Below, one piece after another: positions 29,125 to 39,408 of a DNA stretch of 64,000 nucleotides (position 1 is the first letter of the stretch; each line of letters opens with the position of its first letter). Location: NCBI RefSeq assembly GCF_900625095.1, contig NZ_LR130760.1, positions 2,495,106-2,559,105 of the forward strand. Direction: 5' to 3'. The notes under the pieces are model-generated. The model was not told the DNA's origin. It worked only from the letters and a program-made list of their open reading frames with translations, and did no database searches. The DNA is from Acinetobacter ihumii (GTDB taxonomy: Bacteria; Pseudomonadota; Gammaproteobacteria; Pseudomonadales; Moraxellaceae). The position numbers and the translations under genes were made by a program.

Positions 29125-30411
29125 ATGGATATGCAAAATTGTGAACTAAATGAGCGTAAGCAGCAAGCTACACCTCGTGGTGTCGGCGTTCTATGTGACT
29201 GGTACGTGGAAAAAGCAGAAAATGCCACCATTTGGGACCAGCAAGGCAATGCTTATATCGATTTCGCAGGGGGGATTGCGGTACTCAACACAGGTCATCG
29301 CCACCCAAAAGTATTGGCAGCGGTGAAGGCACAGCTAGAAAAGTTTACTCATACAGCCTATCAAGTCTCTCCTTATGAGAGCTATATCACCCTTGCAGAG
29401 CGAATTAATCAATTGGCACCCATTGCAGGGCCAGCCAAAACTGCATTTTTTACCACAGGTGCAGAAGCTGTCGAAAATGCCATCAAAATTGCCCGTTGTT
29501 ATACTGGTCGACATGGGGTCATTACCTTCGGTAATAGTTTTCATGGTCGCTCATTTATGACCATGGCCATGACAGGAAAAACAGCCCCCTACAAACGTGA
29601 ATTTGGCGTAATGCCTGCTGGGGTGTTCCATGCACGTTATCCAAGCGCATTACATGGTATCAGTGTCGATGCTGCCATGATCAGCATTGATGAGATCTTT
29701 AGTGAAGATATTGCAGCACATGATGTTGCCGCGATTGTCCTTGAGCCTGTACAAGGTGAGGGTGGCTTTAATGTAGTGCCTGCGGATTTCCTAAAGCGTT
29801 TACGTGCGGTATGTGATAAACACGGTATTTTGTTAATTGCCGATGAAGTTCAGACTGGATTTGCACGTACTGGACGCATCTATGCCATGGACCATTTTGA
29901 GACCAAAGCAGACTTGATTACCATGGCAAAAAGTTTGGGGGGCGGCTTCCCTATTTCTGGCGTCGTTGGACGTGCTGAGGTGATGGATGCTCCGACAGCT
30001 GGAGGCTTGGGCGGTACTTATGCGGGTAATCCGTTGTCAATTGCAGCAGCGCATGCGGTCATTGATGCAATTGAAGAAGAAAAGCTGTGTGAGCGTGCCG
30101 ATCTATTAGGTCAAGAGCTGGTGGCGATGTTAAAAGAGTTACGTGATTGCACCGATCAATGCATTACCGATATTCGCGCATTGGGTTCAATGGTTGCAGT
30201 TGAACTGGAAACGGCTGAACAAGCCAAACGAGTGCAAAATGATGCAATGCAAAATGGCTTACTACTGTTAACCTGCGGTAAGCATGCCAATGTGATTCGT
30301 TTTTTGTATCCATTAACGATTCCTGCTGAGCAATTTCAACAAGGCCTCAACATTTTAAAACAGTCAATTTTAAGCTTAAATAAACACGATATCACGCAAG
30401 CGGTTGGATAA
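29125..30411 (+). CDS. gabT: 4-aminobutyrate aminotransferase
   Basis: 428 residues. A class-III PLP aminotransferase that turns GABA and 2-oxoglutarate into succinate semialdehyde and glutamate. ATG 29125 is chosen because AGAGGAAAG precedes it. The frame opens at 29092 without a ribosome site. Visible motifs are FTTGAEAVENAIKIAR, FGNSFHGRSFMTMAMTGK, LLIADEVQTGFARTGR with cofactor Asp, and ITMAKSLGGGFPISG with the PLP Lys near 269. It is followed after 7 bases by gabD. Confidence 0.97.
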   Translation: MDMQNCELNERKQQATPRGVGVLCDWYVEKAENATIWDQQGNAYIDFAGGIAVLNTGHRHPKVLAAVKAQLEKFTHTAYQVSPYESYITLAERINQLAPIAGPAKTAFFTTGAEAVENAIKIARCYTGRHGVITFGNSFHGRSFMTMAMTGKTAPYKREFGVMPAGVFHARYPSALHGISVDAAMISIDEIFSEDIAAHDVAAIVLEPVQGEGGFNVVPADFLKRLRAVCDKHGILLIADEVQTGFARTGRIYAMDHFETKADLITMAKSLGGGFPISGVVGRAEVMDAPTAGGLGGTYAGNPLSIAAAHAVIDAIEEEKLCERADLLGQELVAMLKELRDCTDQCITDIRALGSMVAVELETAEQAKRVQNDAMQNGLLLLTCGKHANVIRFLYPLTIPAEQFQQGLNILKQSILSLNKHDITQAVG

Positions 30412-30418
30412 GAGCAAT

Positions 30419-31864
30419 ATGATTCAGGAAAATTTACAATATTTGCTTCAGCATCCCGATATTTCTTTTGTTGATCCATCTGATCATGCAATAGAAGTAT
30501 TGGATGCCGCTACAGGCAAGACATTGGCATGGGTAAAAAGCCATGATCGTGTTGCGGTTGAAGCTGCCATTCAGCGTTCTGCACAAGCGCAGCGGTCATG
30601 GAAAGCACATACAGCGTTGCATCGAGCGGATATTTTGTTGGCATGGTATCAACTCATGCTAAAGCATAAAGAAGACTTGGCACAAATTCTGACGGCTGAA
30701 CAAGGCAAACCACTTGCAGAAGCACGCGGCGAGATCAACTATGCCGCTTCATTTATTCGCTGGTTTGCTGAACAGGCACGTCGTGTTGATGGTGAAGTGC
30801 TGACCCCAGTCTCTGCTCAACAACGTTTGGTGGTGCTTAAACAGGCGATTGGTGTCACCGCAGCAATTACGCCATGGAATTTTCCTGCTGCGATGATTAC
30901 ACGTAAAGCCGCTCCAGCTTTGGCTGTGGGGTGTAGTATGTTGGTCAAACCTGCGGAGCAAACGCCTCTCACTGCCTATGCGCTGGAAGTTTTAGCATTA
31001 CAAGCAGGACTACCACCGGATTTATTGATCAATATCAGTGGGGATGCCGTCGAAGTGGGACAGACCCTTTGTGAAAGTGATGTGGTGCGCAAATTAAGTT
31101 TCACTGGCTCAACTCAAGTCGGGCGGATTTTAATGCAGCAATGTGCACCGACTATTAAAAAGCTATCACTCGAATTGGGCGGAAATGCTCCAGTTTTGGT
31201 GTTTGATGATGCGAATCTGGATCAGGCCGTACACGGTATTATGGCAAGTAAATTTCGTAATAGTGGTCAAACCTGCGTTTGTGCCAATCGAATTTATGTG
31301 CAATCAGGCATTTATCAAGCACTTACAGCCAAGCTGGTAGATGCGGTCAAGGCCCTTAAAGTGGGGGATGGTCGTGAAGAAGGGACGACTCAAGGTCCAC
31401 TGATTGATGTAGATGCTGTGGCCAAAGTGCAATCGCATATTGATGATGCAATTGCCAAAGGCGCAACTATTCAGACTGGAGGGCATGTTTTAGCACAAGG
31501 AGCGACTTTCTTTGAGCCAACCGTGCTGACGGATGTGACGCAACACATGCGTGTTGCCAAAGAAGAAACATTTGGTCCATTGGCTGCGCTGTTTAAGTTT
31601 GAAACTGAACAAGAAGCCATCGACATGGCCAATGATACAGAGTTTGGCTTGGCTGCCTATCTCTTTACCCAAAATGCGGCCCGTCAGTGGCGTGTGGGTG
31701 AAGCGTTAGAATATGGCATGGTCGGTGTCAATACTGGGATTATTTCCACAGAAGTTGCGCCGTTTGGTGGTGTGAAACAATCAGGACTGGGACGTGAAGG
31801 TTCTCAGCATGGCATTGAAGAGTATTTGGAAATGAAATATCTGTGTATGGATCTTTCAGAATAG
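30419..31864 (+). CDS. gabD: Succinate-semialdehyde dehydrogenase
   Basis: 481 residues, aldehyde dehydrogenase superfamily. It oxidises succinate semialdehyde from GabT to succinate. It has the PWNFPAAMITRKAAPALAVG coenzyme loop, FTGSTQVGRIL, catalytic Glu near 252 in LELGGNAPVLVF and catalytic Cys near 286 in NSGQTCVCANR, which has the extra Cys seen in GabD. ATG 30419 is 7 bases behind the gabT stop. An in-frame TTG at 30404 overlaps gabT and is less likely. It ends the gabTD operon at a strong terminator. Confidence 0.96.
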   Translation: MIQENLQYLLQHPDISFVDPSDHAIEVLDAATGKTLAWVKSHDRVAVEAAIQRSAQAQRSWKAHTALHRADILLAWYQLMLKHKEDLAQILTAEQGKPLAEARGEINYAASFIRWFAEQARRVDGEVLTPVSAQQRLVVLKQAIGVTAAITPWNFPAAMITRKAAPALAVGCSMLVKPAEQTPLTAYALEVLALQAGLPPDLLINISGDAVEVGQTLCESDVVRKLSFTGSTQVGRILMQQCAPTIKKLSLELGGNAPVLVFDDANLDQAVHGIMASKFRNSGQTCVCANRIYVQSGIYQALTAKLVDAVKALKVGDGREEGTTQGPLIDVDAVAKVQSHIDDAIAKGATIQTGGHVLAQGATFFEPTVLTDVTQHMRVAKEETFGPLAALFKFETEQEAIDMANDTEFGLAAYLFTQNAARQWRVGEALEYGMVGVNTGIISTEVAPFGGVKQSGLGREGSQHGIEEYLEMKYLCMDLSE

Positions 31865-31884
31865 ACTTGCAAAGAGAACAATCA

Positions 31885-31916
31885 AACCCGCTAGGTAAAT
31901 CCTTAGCGGGTTTTTT
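31885..31916 (+). terminator. Terminator after gabTD
   Basis: AACCCGCTA...TAGCGGGTT stem with a 10-base loop, followed by TTTTTT. The rest of the gap to 32174 is AT-rich and shows no other feature. Confidence 0.9.
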
Positions 31917-32174
31917 ACTGGATGTTTAAATTTTAAGATATACACTGTATGCAGAGTAAGCACAAAAATTCAGGCATTATCTCAATAATAAAACGATCTT
32001 TTGCGATGAATATTTAAATTGTGGTTCGAAAAACATTTAGAATAGGTTTAAAACACGATTTATCCTTCATTCAAATACAAATTTCATGCCGATTCAATGA
32101 ATGTGGATTGAATATCACCTTGAATTTTTCATGATCTTTGTATTTTATCCTGAGTAAAAAATAAAGGACAAAAC

Positions 32175-33707
32175 ATGCCTGATTCAGTAAAAATGCAACG
32201 AGTCATGGCTATGACCATCGCTGCGTTTGGCGCGATCGTCAGCAGCACTTTTCCTTTGTCGATTATTTTTGCTCAACAGGACATTGCGGGTGCCTTTGCC
32301 GTGACGTCTCAGGAAGTGGGCTGGATTGTAACCTTATATAATGTGGGACAGATTTTAGGATTGCCGATGGCATTTCTTTTATCTGGTGCTTTTGGTCGGC
32401 GACGTGCCATGATTATTGCAGGACTAGGCTTTATTGTCAGTTCATTGCTGATTGTCACTATCCACAATTTTTCAGTGGTTTTATTTCTTCGGGTCATGCA
32501 TGGTTTTTTTGCAGGCATGTTGCCGATTTTAATGTTCATTATTCTATTTTCTACCCATCCAGCAGGCTTAATACGAACCCGTGGTTTAACCTATTTTGCC
32601 TTGGCAACGGCCATTGGTATTGGCGTTTCTGCATGGCTGGGGAGTTTGTTTTTATACAGTGAAAACTGGCATTTGTTATTTATTATTCCTGCACTGGGCA
32701 TTGTGGCTTATGTCATTCTGGCCAACTTTTTGTTTAAAGAAGATCCGATTCGACCCGAAGCTTTTCAGTTGTTTGACTGGGTCGGTTATGTCCTGATTTC
32801 TGTAGGTTTAGGTCTGATTGTAATGGCTCTCTCTGAAGGCGAGCGACATTTCTGGTTTGAAGCATGGTGGATTACTGCCAGCTTTTTGACTGGTTTCGTG
32901 TTTCTGGGTGTTGCGATTTATCATTTTATGAAACATGATGCCGCCTTGTTTAAGCTGTCCCTGTTTTATAAGCCGTTTAGTTTTGCCCTGATCTTTCAAG
33001 TGATTTTCCGATTTGGTTCGCTGTTCATTATCTGGGTTATTCCTCAGTTTTTAATTCAGCTTTCCGGTTTTCGCATTGAACAGATTGCAGAAGTGTTATG
33101 GCCTTTTTCAGTCGGCACGTTTATTGGCGTGATGCTGGCTTATTATTTGAGCCCACGTATTGACCAGCGCATGATCATGTCATTGGCTTTGGGTATTTTG
33201 GCATTTAGCTCGTTGTACTGTAGTTTTTCGACATCACAATGGGCCATTCATGATTTTTTATGGCCGATTTTTGTGGCAGGTTTGGGACAGGGTTTATTTT
33301 CATTGGCGACCTTGCATCTGGTGCTGTATGACATTATTCCAGCCGAAGGACCGACTTGTGGGATTGGTTTTAATTATGCACGCGTGATTGGATTGGTCGG
33401 TGGGATTGGTGTGCTCAATCATTTTATTAATGAACGGGAAAAATTACATTCTGCCATGATGGGAGAGAACATTCATTTACAGGATGAACAAACGCTTTCC
33501 ACACTGGACAGTATTCGTCAGGGCTTAAATGCGGCTTTTAGCGATCCGACTGCTTTAAATGCAGTGAGCTATGCACAATTGAATCAGCATATCAGGATTC
33601 AGGCCTTTGCAATGTCCTACAATGACGCTTTTTTACTGATATTTTTTATATTATTCATCGCATCTGCTTGTGTCTGGATATTTCCATACAGTAAAGCCAT
33701 GCATTAA
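32175..33707 (+). CDS. MFS efflux transporter, EmrB-like (DHA2 type)
   Basis: 510 residues with about 14 helices. The early helix-2 region QEVGWIVTLYNVGQILGLPMAFLLSGAFGRRRAMI holds motif A, and the length and 14-helix layout fit the DHA2 drug:proton antiporters that work with an HlyD-type adaptor. AAGGA is placed before ATG 32175. The adaptor gene follows 18 bp later. It presumably exports amphipathic compounds across both membranes with an outer-membrane channel encoded elsewhere. Confidence 0.88.
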   Translation: MPDSVKMQRVMAMTIAAFGAIVSSTFPLSIIFAQQDIAGAFAVTSQEVGWIVTLYNVGQILGLPMAFLLSGAFGRRRAMIIAGLGFIVSSLLIVTIHNFSVVLFLRVMHGFFAGMLPILMFIILFSTHPAGLIRTRGLTYFALATAIGIGVSAWLGSLFLYSENWHLLFIIPALGIVAYVILANFLFKEDPIRPEAFQLFDWVGYVLISVGLGLIVMALSEGERHFWFEAWWITASFLTGFVFLGVAIYHFMKHDAALFKLSLFYKPFSFALIFQVIFRFGSLFIIWVIPQFLIQLSGFRIEQIAEVLWPFSVGTFIGVMLAYYLSPRIDQRMIMSLALGILAFSSLYCSFSTSQWAIHDFLWPIFVAGLGQGLFSLATLHLVLYDIIPAEGPTCGIGFNYARVIGLVGGIGVLNHFINEREKLHSAMMGENIHLQDEQTLSTLDSIRQGLNAAFSDPTALNAVSYAQLNQHIRIQAFAMSYNDAFLLIFFILFIASACVWIFPYSKAMH

Positions 33708-33725
33708 TTTTGCCGAGATCGAATC

Positions 33726-34814
33726 ATGACGACAGAAACTATTCAATCCAAAAGACCGTTTCGTCCGTGGGTGCGTGTTGTGATTGCTTTAGTGGTCATG
33801 TTCGCCTTGTTTGCTGCGGTTTATTTTCTTTATTTTTACTGGAGTGTCAGTAAAAATTCGCAGTCCTCGGACAATGCCTATGTCAAAGGTGATTTGACCT
33901 ATATTTCCAATAAAGTCAGTGGCTATGTGACCAAGGTCAATGTCGCAGACAACCAGCATATACAGGCCGGTCAGGTGTTGGCAGAAATTGATGCAACGGA
34001 CTATCAGTCCGCAGTGGATCAGGCTCAGGCCAAGATTCTGGAGATTGAAGCCAGTCAGCATGAAATGCAGGAAAAAATTAAACTGGCGCAAGATCAGGTT
34101 GCGATTTCAAGAGCCGAAATTGCGGTCTCCAAAGCAGCTCAAGTTCGAGCTGAAAACCATTTGCAGCGAACCCAACAACTTGCGGCGATTGGGGGGATGA
34201 GCAAAAGTGAATATGATCGTGCTGTTGAAGATACCGTCAGTCAGGCAACGGGAGTCAACGTTTCCAATATTAAAATTAAGGAAGCACAGCAGAATATTGA
34301 GGTGCTCAAAGCCCAAAACGAATCATTAAAAGCATCTCTGGTCGCAGCGAAAGCAAATCTGACGCAGGCCCAACATAATTTGGCTGCCACCCGATTAATT
34401 GCCCCACGTGAAGGCACCGTGGTGTCACGTAAAGTCCGTGAAGGTGAGTTTGTGAGTGTCGGTAAAAATCTGATTGTGGTGGCACCAATCAGCCAACTGT
34501 GGATTGAGGCCAATTTAAAAGAAACGCAGTTGTCTAAACTGACTGCGGGTGATTTGGTTGAATTCCGTCTGGATGCCATCCCACATCGACGTTTTTGTGG
34601 AAAAATTGATAGTATTTCTCGTAGCAGTGGTGCAGAACTGGCATTATTGCCACCAGATAACGCGACGGGTAATTTTACTAAAATTGTGCGCCGTTTCCCT
34701 GTAAAAATCAGTTTTGATCCAAAACAACAAGGCTTGGAGAAAATAGCAGTTGGAATGTCTGCGATTGTAAATCTGGAAGCAAATACGGCTAATCAAACCT
34801 GTCAATCTTCATAA
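33726..34814 (+). CDS. HlyD/EmrA-family membrane-fusion protein
   Basis: 362 residues: a short cytoplasmic N-terminus, one helix (about 18-40), the biotinyl-lipoyl-like segment (SGYVTKVNVADNQHIQAGQVLAEID), a long alpha-helical hairpin rich in Gln/Ala/Lys (about 95-220) and a beta-barrel part (LIAPREGTVVSRKVREGEFVSVG). It bridges the MFS pump to an outer-membrane channel. Same operon as the gene before it, 24 bp convergent with the LysR gene after it. Confidence 0.92.
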   Translation: MTTETIQSKRPFRPWVRVVIALVVMFALFAAVYFLYFYWSVSKNSQSSDNAYVKGDLTYISNKVSGYVTKVNVADNQHIQAGQVLAEIDATDYQSAVDQAQAKILEIEASQHEMQEKIKLAQDQVAISRAEIAVSKAAQVRAENHLQRTQQLAAIGGMSKSEYDRAVEDTVSQATGVNVSNIKIKEAQQNIEVLKAQNESLKASLVAAKANLTQAQHNLAATRLIAPREGTVVSRKVREGEFVSVGKNLIVVAPISQLWIEANLKETQLSKLTAGDLVEFRLDAIPHRRFCGKIDSISRSSGAELALLPPDNATGNFTKIVRRFPVKISFDPKQQGLEKIAVGMSAIVNLEANTANQTCQSS

Positions 34815-34838
34815 ATCGACCGCTTTGCCAGTATGACA

Positions 34839-35765
34839 CTAGAGCAGGTGGTAGCCCTTTTGCATATTGGCAAGTGAGCGCAAACCACCTACCAGTGTTT
34901 CAATCAGTTTTTCCACCACCAGACGTTGTCCTTTGCGCGAGGCGTAGACCAACTGCACAATGCCCTGATTAGATTGCCATTCGGGCAATACATGGATGAG
35001 ATTGCCTTGTTCAATATCTTTTTCAACAGTCAGATAAGGTAAATCGGCAATACCCAGACCGTCACAAACTGAATAATACACACCTGCCATATCATTACTG
35101 CGAATGCGTGGATGAAAGGGGAAAAGGATCTGTTCACCCGTGGGAATATGCTGTAACTGCCAATGATAGTCCTGTTTTTGAATGCCGATGCCAATACAAG
35201 GAAAGTCATGAAGTTGCTGATAATGTTCAATCGTTTGACCATTCAGCACGCTCGGCGCTGCGACCAGACAATGCGAGGTACGAACGACATCGCGAACAAT
35301 CAGGCTTGAATCTTGAGTTGGCTCAAAACTGGTTCGAATTGCAATATCGATATCATCATGCAGTACATCGACGCGGCGGCTGGTCAGTTCCAGCTCAATT
35401 TCAACTTTGGGATAGGCTTTTAAGAAATGATTGAGTAATTCACGAATCTGAAACTGCATCATTAAGGTCGGGCAACTGATCTTGACGAGGCCTTGCGGTT
35501 CGGTACGCTGTTGTAATAATACACTTTTGGCACATTCGACCTGCGCAATAATTTTATAGCACTCTTCGTAAAATTCCTGACCCAGTGCAGTCACTTTAAA
35601 ATGACGTGTAGTGCGCTGAATCAGATTGACATTAAATTTATCTTCAAGCTCTAAAACACGACGACTCAATTTGGATTTGGTAATATTTTCAGCTTCACTG
35701 GCAGCACTAAATCCGCCATGTTTGACGACCAGATAAAAATAATAATAATCATCAAATGAATGCAT
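34839..35765 (-). CDS. LysR-family transcription regulator
   Basis: 308 residues with an N-terminal winged helix (MHSFDDYYYFYLVVKHGGFSAASEAENITKSKLSRRVLELEDKF; the second helix carries SKSKLSRRV-type contacts) and a substrate-binding domain (about 90-300). This is the CrgA-like subgroup, often tied to pirin and isochorismatase-type genes. It lies convergent to the efflux pair and downstream, on the same strand, of the ycaC-like gene but separated by its terminator. The likely target is therefore the ycaC/pirin region. That is inference only. Confidence 0.93.
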   Translation of the reverse strand: MHSFDDYYYFYLVVKHGGFSAASEAENITKSKLSRRVLELEDKFNVNLIQRTTRHFKVTALGQEFYEECYKIIAQVECAKSVLLQQRTEPQGLVKISCPTLMMQFQIRELLNHFLKAYPKVEIELELTSRRVDVLHDDIDIAIRTSFEPTQDSSLIVRDVVRTSHCLVAAPSVLNGQTIEHYQQLHDFPCIGIGIQKQDYHWQLQHIPTGEQILFPFHPRIRSNDMAGVYYSVCDGLGIADLPYLTVEKDIEQGNLIHVLPEWQSNQGIVQLVYASRKGQRLVVEKLIETLVGGLRSLANMQKGYHLL

Positions 35766-35815
35766 ATTTCAAACCTATTAAAGCAGTAATATTGTTTTAT
35801 TTAACCTGAAAACAA

Positions 35816-35842
35816 AATAAGAGTGATTGGCTCACTCTTATT
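35816..35842 (-). terminator. Terminator after the ycaC-like gene
   Basis: AATAAGAGTGA-TTGGC-TCACTCTTATT. On the minus strand it is followed by TTGTTTT. Confidence 0.85.
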
Positions 35843-35867
35843 TTTATCATGATATTTCAGTTGGAAC

Positions 35868-36497
35868 TTATTTATTCTCTGGATGTGCCAAAGCAAAGCT
35901 GGTCATCAAATTACGATAATCAGGAATGTGGTTTGAGAACAATTGTCCTAACCCTTCGATATCATTACGCCAGTCACGGTGTAATTCACATGCTGCGCCA
36001 AACCATGTCAAAATTTGTACGCCTGCTTGCGACATACGGTCCCATGCTGCATCACGGGTCACTGGATTGAACGTCCCTGAGGCATCTGCAATGACGAAAA
36101 CATCAAAACCTGCTTCAATGGCAGAAAGCGCAGGGAAGGCAACACATACTTCGGTCACAACCCCTGCAATAATCAATTGTTTTTTACCTGTTGCTTTTAC
36201 TGCGTTAACAAAATCTTCATTGTCCCATGCATTGATATTTCCTGGACGAGCAATATACGGTGCATCTGGAAACATTTCCTTCAATTCAGGAACCAATGGA
36301 CCATTGGGACCATTTTCAAAGCTAGTGGTCAAAATCGTAGGCAAATTAAAATATTTGGCAGCATCCGCAAGTGCCAATACATTATTTTTAAATTTATCTG
36401 GGTCGATATCACGAACCAAAGAAAGTAAACCTGTTTGATGATCGACCAATAAAACGGCTGCATCATTTTTATCTAAACGTACATACGGCTTGCTCAT
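35868..36497 (-). CDS. ycaC: Isochorismatase-family hydrolase (YcaC-like)
   Basis: 209 residues, cysteine hydrolase fold. Asp19 (LLVDHQTGLL), Arg84 (YIARPGNINAWDNEDF) and Cys118 (VVTEVCVAFPAL, preceded by the usual cis-peptide turn) form the active site as in YcaC proteins. The natural substrate is unknown. The start at 36497 has GAGAGGAGATAC before it. It is divergent from the pirin gene, with 287 bp between holding both promoters, which suggests joint control. Confidence 0.92.
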   Translation of the reverse strand: MSKPYVRLDKNDAAVLLVDHQTGLLSLVRDIDPDKFKNNVLALADAAKYFNLPTILTTSFENGPNGPLVPELKEMFPDAPYIARPGNINAWDNEDFVNAVKATGKKQLIIAGVVTEVCVAFPALSAIEAGFDVFVIADASGTFNPVTRDAAWDRMSQAGVQILTWFGAACELHRDWRNDIEGLGQLFSNHIPDYRNLMTSFALAHPENK

Positions 36498-36784
36498 GAT
36501 GTATCTCCTCTCTTGAGCGGTCTGGTCAGCTTTTAAAAATACAAGCTAGACAAGTTGTTCATGGTAGTAGAGCACTCACGGGCATATAAGAGATTTTATT
36601 GGGATAAAGAATCATGAAAATAGGACATTTACAGATTAAAACATCTGAAATGTTTTGAAATATAGAGATTAAATCTCTTGTTTGTCTCAAATATAGGACA
36701 CTAAGTTTTATGCAAATGGTATGCCTTGGCTGAGGAAAGGCGTAAAATTTGTACAAATGCTAGCCCTACAGAGGAGTAATGGCA

Positions 36785-37654
36785 ATGAAGAATATTCAAG
36801 GTATTTATCAAAATAAACATATGCACTGGGTGGGCGATGGCTTTCCAGTCAACAATCTATTTTCCTATGACCGTTTTGGCCAAGCCATTAGTCCATTTTT
36901 ACTGTTGGACTATGCTGCACCCTATGAGTTTAAACCGACCCATTCACAACGAGGCGTAGGTTCACATCCGCACCGTGGTTTTGAAACGGTGACCATAGCC
37001 TACAAAGGTGAAGTGACTCACAAAGATTCAGCAGGCGGTGGTGGCACAATTAAAACGGGTGATGTGCAGTGGATGACTGCTGGTGGTGGTATTTTGCATG
37101 AAGAATTCCATTCACCTGAATTTGCTGAACAGGGTGGCTTATTTGAAATGGCACAGCTGTGGGTGAACTTACCTGCACATTCCAAAATGACTCCAGCAAA
37201 ATATCAGGCCATTGAGGCGGATCAAATTCCAGTGATTCAACTAGATGACGTGGGTAGTTACCTTCGTGTGGTTGCAGGTGAATACCAGCAGGCGCAGGGT
37301 GCGGCAAGCACTTTTAGTCCAGTTAATGTCTGGGATGCTTACTTGACCGCAGGTCAAAGCCAAAAATTTACCGTTCCTGTGGGTCACAACTCGCTACTGG
37401 TGGTGATGAATGGCGATGTCAAAGTGAATGCAAGTCACGAGGTGGCAGAACGTTCTATTGTCATTTTTGAACAGGCTGATGCAGATTTTGAATTAGAGGC
37501 AGTGAGTGATGCTAAATTTTTGGTGTTGACTGGTGAGCCGTTGAATGAACCAATTGAAGGTTATGGTCCATTTGTAATGAACAGCAAAAAAGAAATTATT
37601 GAAGCGATTCATGACTTTAATAATGGAAAATTTGGTCGAATCACCACAGCATAA
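36785..37654 (+). CDS. Pirin-family protein
   Basis: 289 residues of two cupin halves. Metal ligands are visible in SHPHRGFETVT (two His) and ILHEEFHS (His, Glu) of the N-terminal cupin. Bacterial pirins of this kind can act as quercetin dioxygenases or as regulators, and which applies here is not clear. ATG 36785 is preferred because GAGGAG (36771-36776) lies 8 bases before it. ATG 36779 is too close. It is divergent from ycaC. Confidence 0.92.
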   Translation: MKNIQGIYQNKHMHWVGDGFPVNNLFSYDRFGQAISPFLLLDYAAPYEFKPTHSQRGVGSHPHRGFETVTIAYKGEVTHKDSAGGGGTIKTGDVQWMTAGGGILHEEFHSPEFAEQGGLFEMAQLWVNLPAHSKMTPAKYQAIEADQIPVIQLDDVGSYLRVVAGEYQQAQGAASTFSPVNVWDAYLTAGQSQKFTVPVGHNSLLVVMNGDVKVNASHEVAERSIVIFEQADADFELEAVSDAKFLVLTGEPLNEPIEGYGPFVMNSKKEIIEAIHDFNNGKFGRITTA

Positions 37655-37704
37655 TGCCAGCGTTATCATTTAATCGCGTGGTCATTCATTAAGTTCAATA
37701 AAAA

Positions 37705-37738
37705 AAGCCCTTTATCAATTCAGATAAAGGGCTTTTCG
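37705..37738 (+). terminator. Terminator after the pirin gene
   Basis: AAGCCCTTTATC-AATTCA-GATAAAGGGCTT followed by TT. The rest of the gap to 38091 is very AT-rich with a T10 run at 37876-37885 and no gene. Confidence 0.85.
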
Positions 37739-38091
37739 CTGTAATGAAATCATTGTTATTTTGACGAGTTGCTGAAAAATTATTTTTGTGATGTGCTTCT
37801 CGTTTTTGTGCGTATATATTAGCGGAAATAAAAAACCTTGTAAATTTTATGTCAAACATTTGGTTAAATTATCCCTTTTTTTTTTAACAAATTTTTAGGA
37901 TTAAATAATAAAAAATCACAAAATATTCATGTATTTGCTCAACAATATTATGTGATGTTTATCACAATTTTATTTGATTATTTTTTAATCAATGCGCCCT
38001 GTTTTTTTAGGAAAACTGGTAGATTTTAATACGGTGTTTTTGACACGGATCGTTCATAATCAAAAAAATGCTTAACTGATGGGTCTTAATT

Positions 38092-39390
38092 TTGGATATC
38101 GCAATTATCGGTAGCGGAATGGCGGGTCTTGCTACCGCAAGAATTTTAAAAGATGCAGGACATACGGTCACGATATTTGAAGCCCTGTCAGGTCGAGGCA
38201 TGGACAGTCATAGTATCCAGTTTGAAGGCGGAATCATTGACGCACCCCTTCGGGTCATGAATCCACATTTGTGGAAAAATACCCTGAGTTTAGCCACCCA
38301 CCTAGGCATGACCATGTTCCCTGTGCGAACTTATATGGCGTGTAGCTGGTTATTTGAAGATCGTACAGAAACCTGGCTGACCACTTCACGTACTCGAATT
38401 GGTAACTTCCCAATTATTAATAACCGTAAAGGTTTGAAGCAGTATGGCTGGCGTTTGGTCAAAGGCATGTTACAGCTTAAAACTGCGATTCAACAGTTTT
38501 TTAAATCTGAGCAGCAAGAGATCACACTTGCGGAATTTATTAATCAACATCATATTGAAGAAGTGTTTTGGCATGGTGCGGTGATGCCAGTGCTATATAC
38601 GGTTTGTACCTGTAACCCTAAAACCATTGGAGACTGGCCAGCCAAGCCATTATTGGTATTTTTACGGCAACTGACCGATGGAGATGCCTTGCTGCGAATG
38701 CAAGGCGGTACGCCTGCCTTTGTCGATCGTTTAATTGATGGCATTGATATTCGCAGTGGCGCGGCGATTACAGGGGTAGAGCAACAGGGTGAACAGGTTC
38801 ATGTGGAAACGGCACAAGGTTCACAAGGTGTATTTGATCGGGTGATTGTCGCGACTCCAACCTCTAACATTGAGGAATTTTTACATCCTGAACAGTTTGC
38901 TGAAGATATTGCCTTACTGAAACAATTTCGTTTTGAGCAGGGCGATTTGGTGATTCATACGGACACCACTGTGATGCCTCCACGTCGCAAAGATTGGTCG
39001 GTACTCAGTTATATGATGGATCGTAAATTTACCCGTCAGCAATTTACGGTCTGGATGAATGCGGTTGAGCCAAGTTTAGTCGGTAAAAATCCAGTATTTC
39101 AAACATGGCGACCGGTGACCGATATTGATCCTAAAAAAATTATTTCGACGGTCAAACTGACACGCGCTGTGGTTGATTCAAGCACCGTTGCCTTAAATAA
39201 AGAATTGCAACAACGTCATAGAATGCCTGATCGTAAAGTATTTTTCTGTGGATCATGGTCGTGTGACGGTTTGCCTATTTTAGAATCTGCGGTGACTTCT
39301 GCCATGAACATTGCTGAGATTTTTAATGCGCCATTGCCGTTTGTTGGTTTAAAACCGCACATTGAAATTGCACCACAATTGGGGTATTAA
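38092..39390 (+). CDS. FAD-dependent oxidoreductase (amine-oxidase/phytoene-desaturase-like)
   Basis: 432 residues from TTG 38092 (DIAIIGSGMAGLATARIL), the Rossmann FAD/NAD-binding GxGxxG at residues 7-12 followed by Glu at about 30 (IFEALSG). No ATG gives this N-terminus: the ATG at 38068 meets a stop. TGATGGG lies 8 bases upstream. A C-terminal FFCGSWSCDGLPILESAVTSA segment completes the FAD site. The substrate is unknown. A methyltransferase gene follows after 18 bp, so the pair may modify one small molecule. Confidence 0.85.
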   Translation: MDIAIIGSGMAGLATARILKDAGHTVTIFEALSGRGMDSHSIQFEGGIIDAPLRVMNPHLWKNTLSLATHLGMTMFPVRTYMACSWLFEDRTETWLTTSRTRIGNFPIINNRKGLKQYGWRLVKGMLQLKTAIQQFFKSEQQEITLAEFINQHHIEEVFWHGAVMPVLYTVCTCNPKTIGDWPAKPLLVFLRQLTDGDALLRMQGGTPAFVDRLIDGIDIRSGAAITGVEQQGEQVHVETAQGSQGVFDRVIVATPTSNIEEFLHPEQFAEDIALLKQFRFEQGDLVIHTDTTVMPPRRKDWSVLSYMMDRKFTRQQFTVWMNAVEPSLVGKNPVFQTWRPVTDIDPKKIISTVKLTRAVVDSSTVALNKELQQRHRMPDRKVFFCGSWSCDGLPILESAVTSAMNIAEIFNAPLPFVGLKPHIEIAPQLGY

Positions 39391-39408
39391 AACCTACAGG
39401 TGAATTTC

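Noticed and set aside
27477..29249. 590-codon version of gabR
   Set aside because: The extra N-terminus crosses the operator and overlaps the gabT coding region. The TTG at 28964 gives normal GabR length with a good ribosome site.
35926..36438. A 170-codon plus-strand frame inside the ycaC-like gene
   Set aside because: The ycaC-like gene has clear catalytic residues on the other strand; this is a shadow frame.
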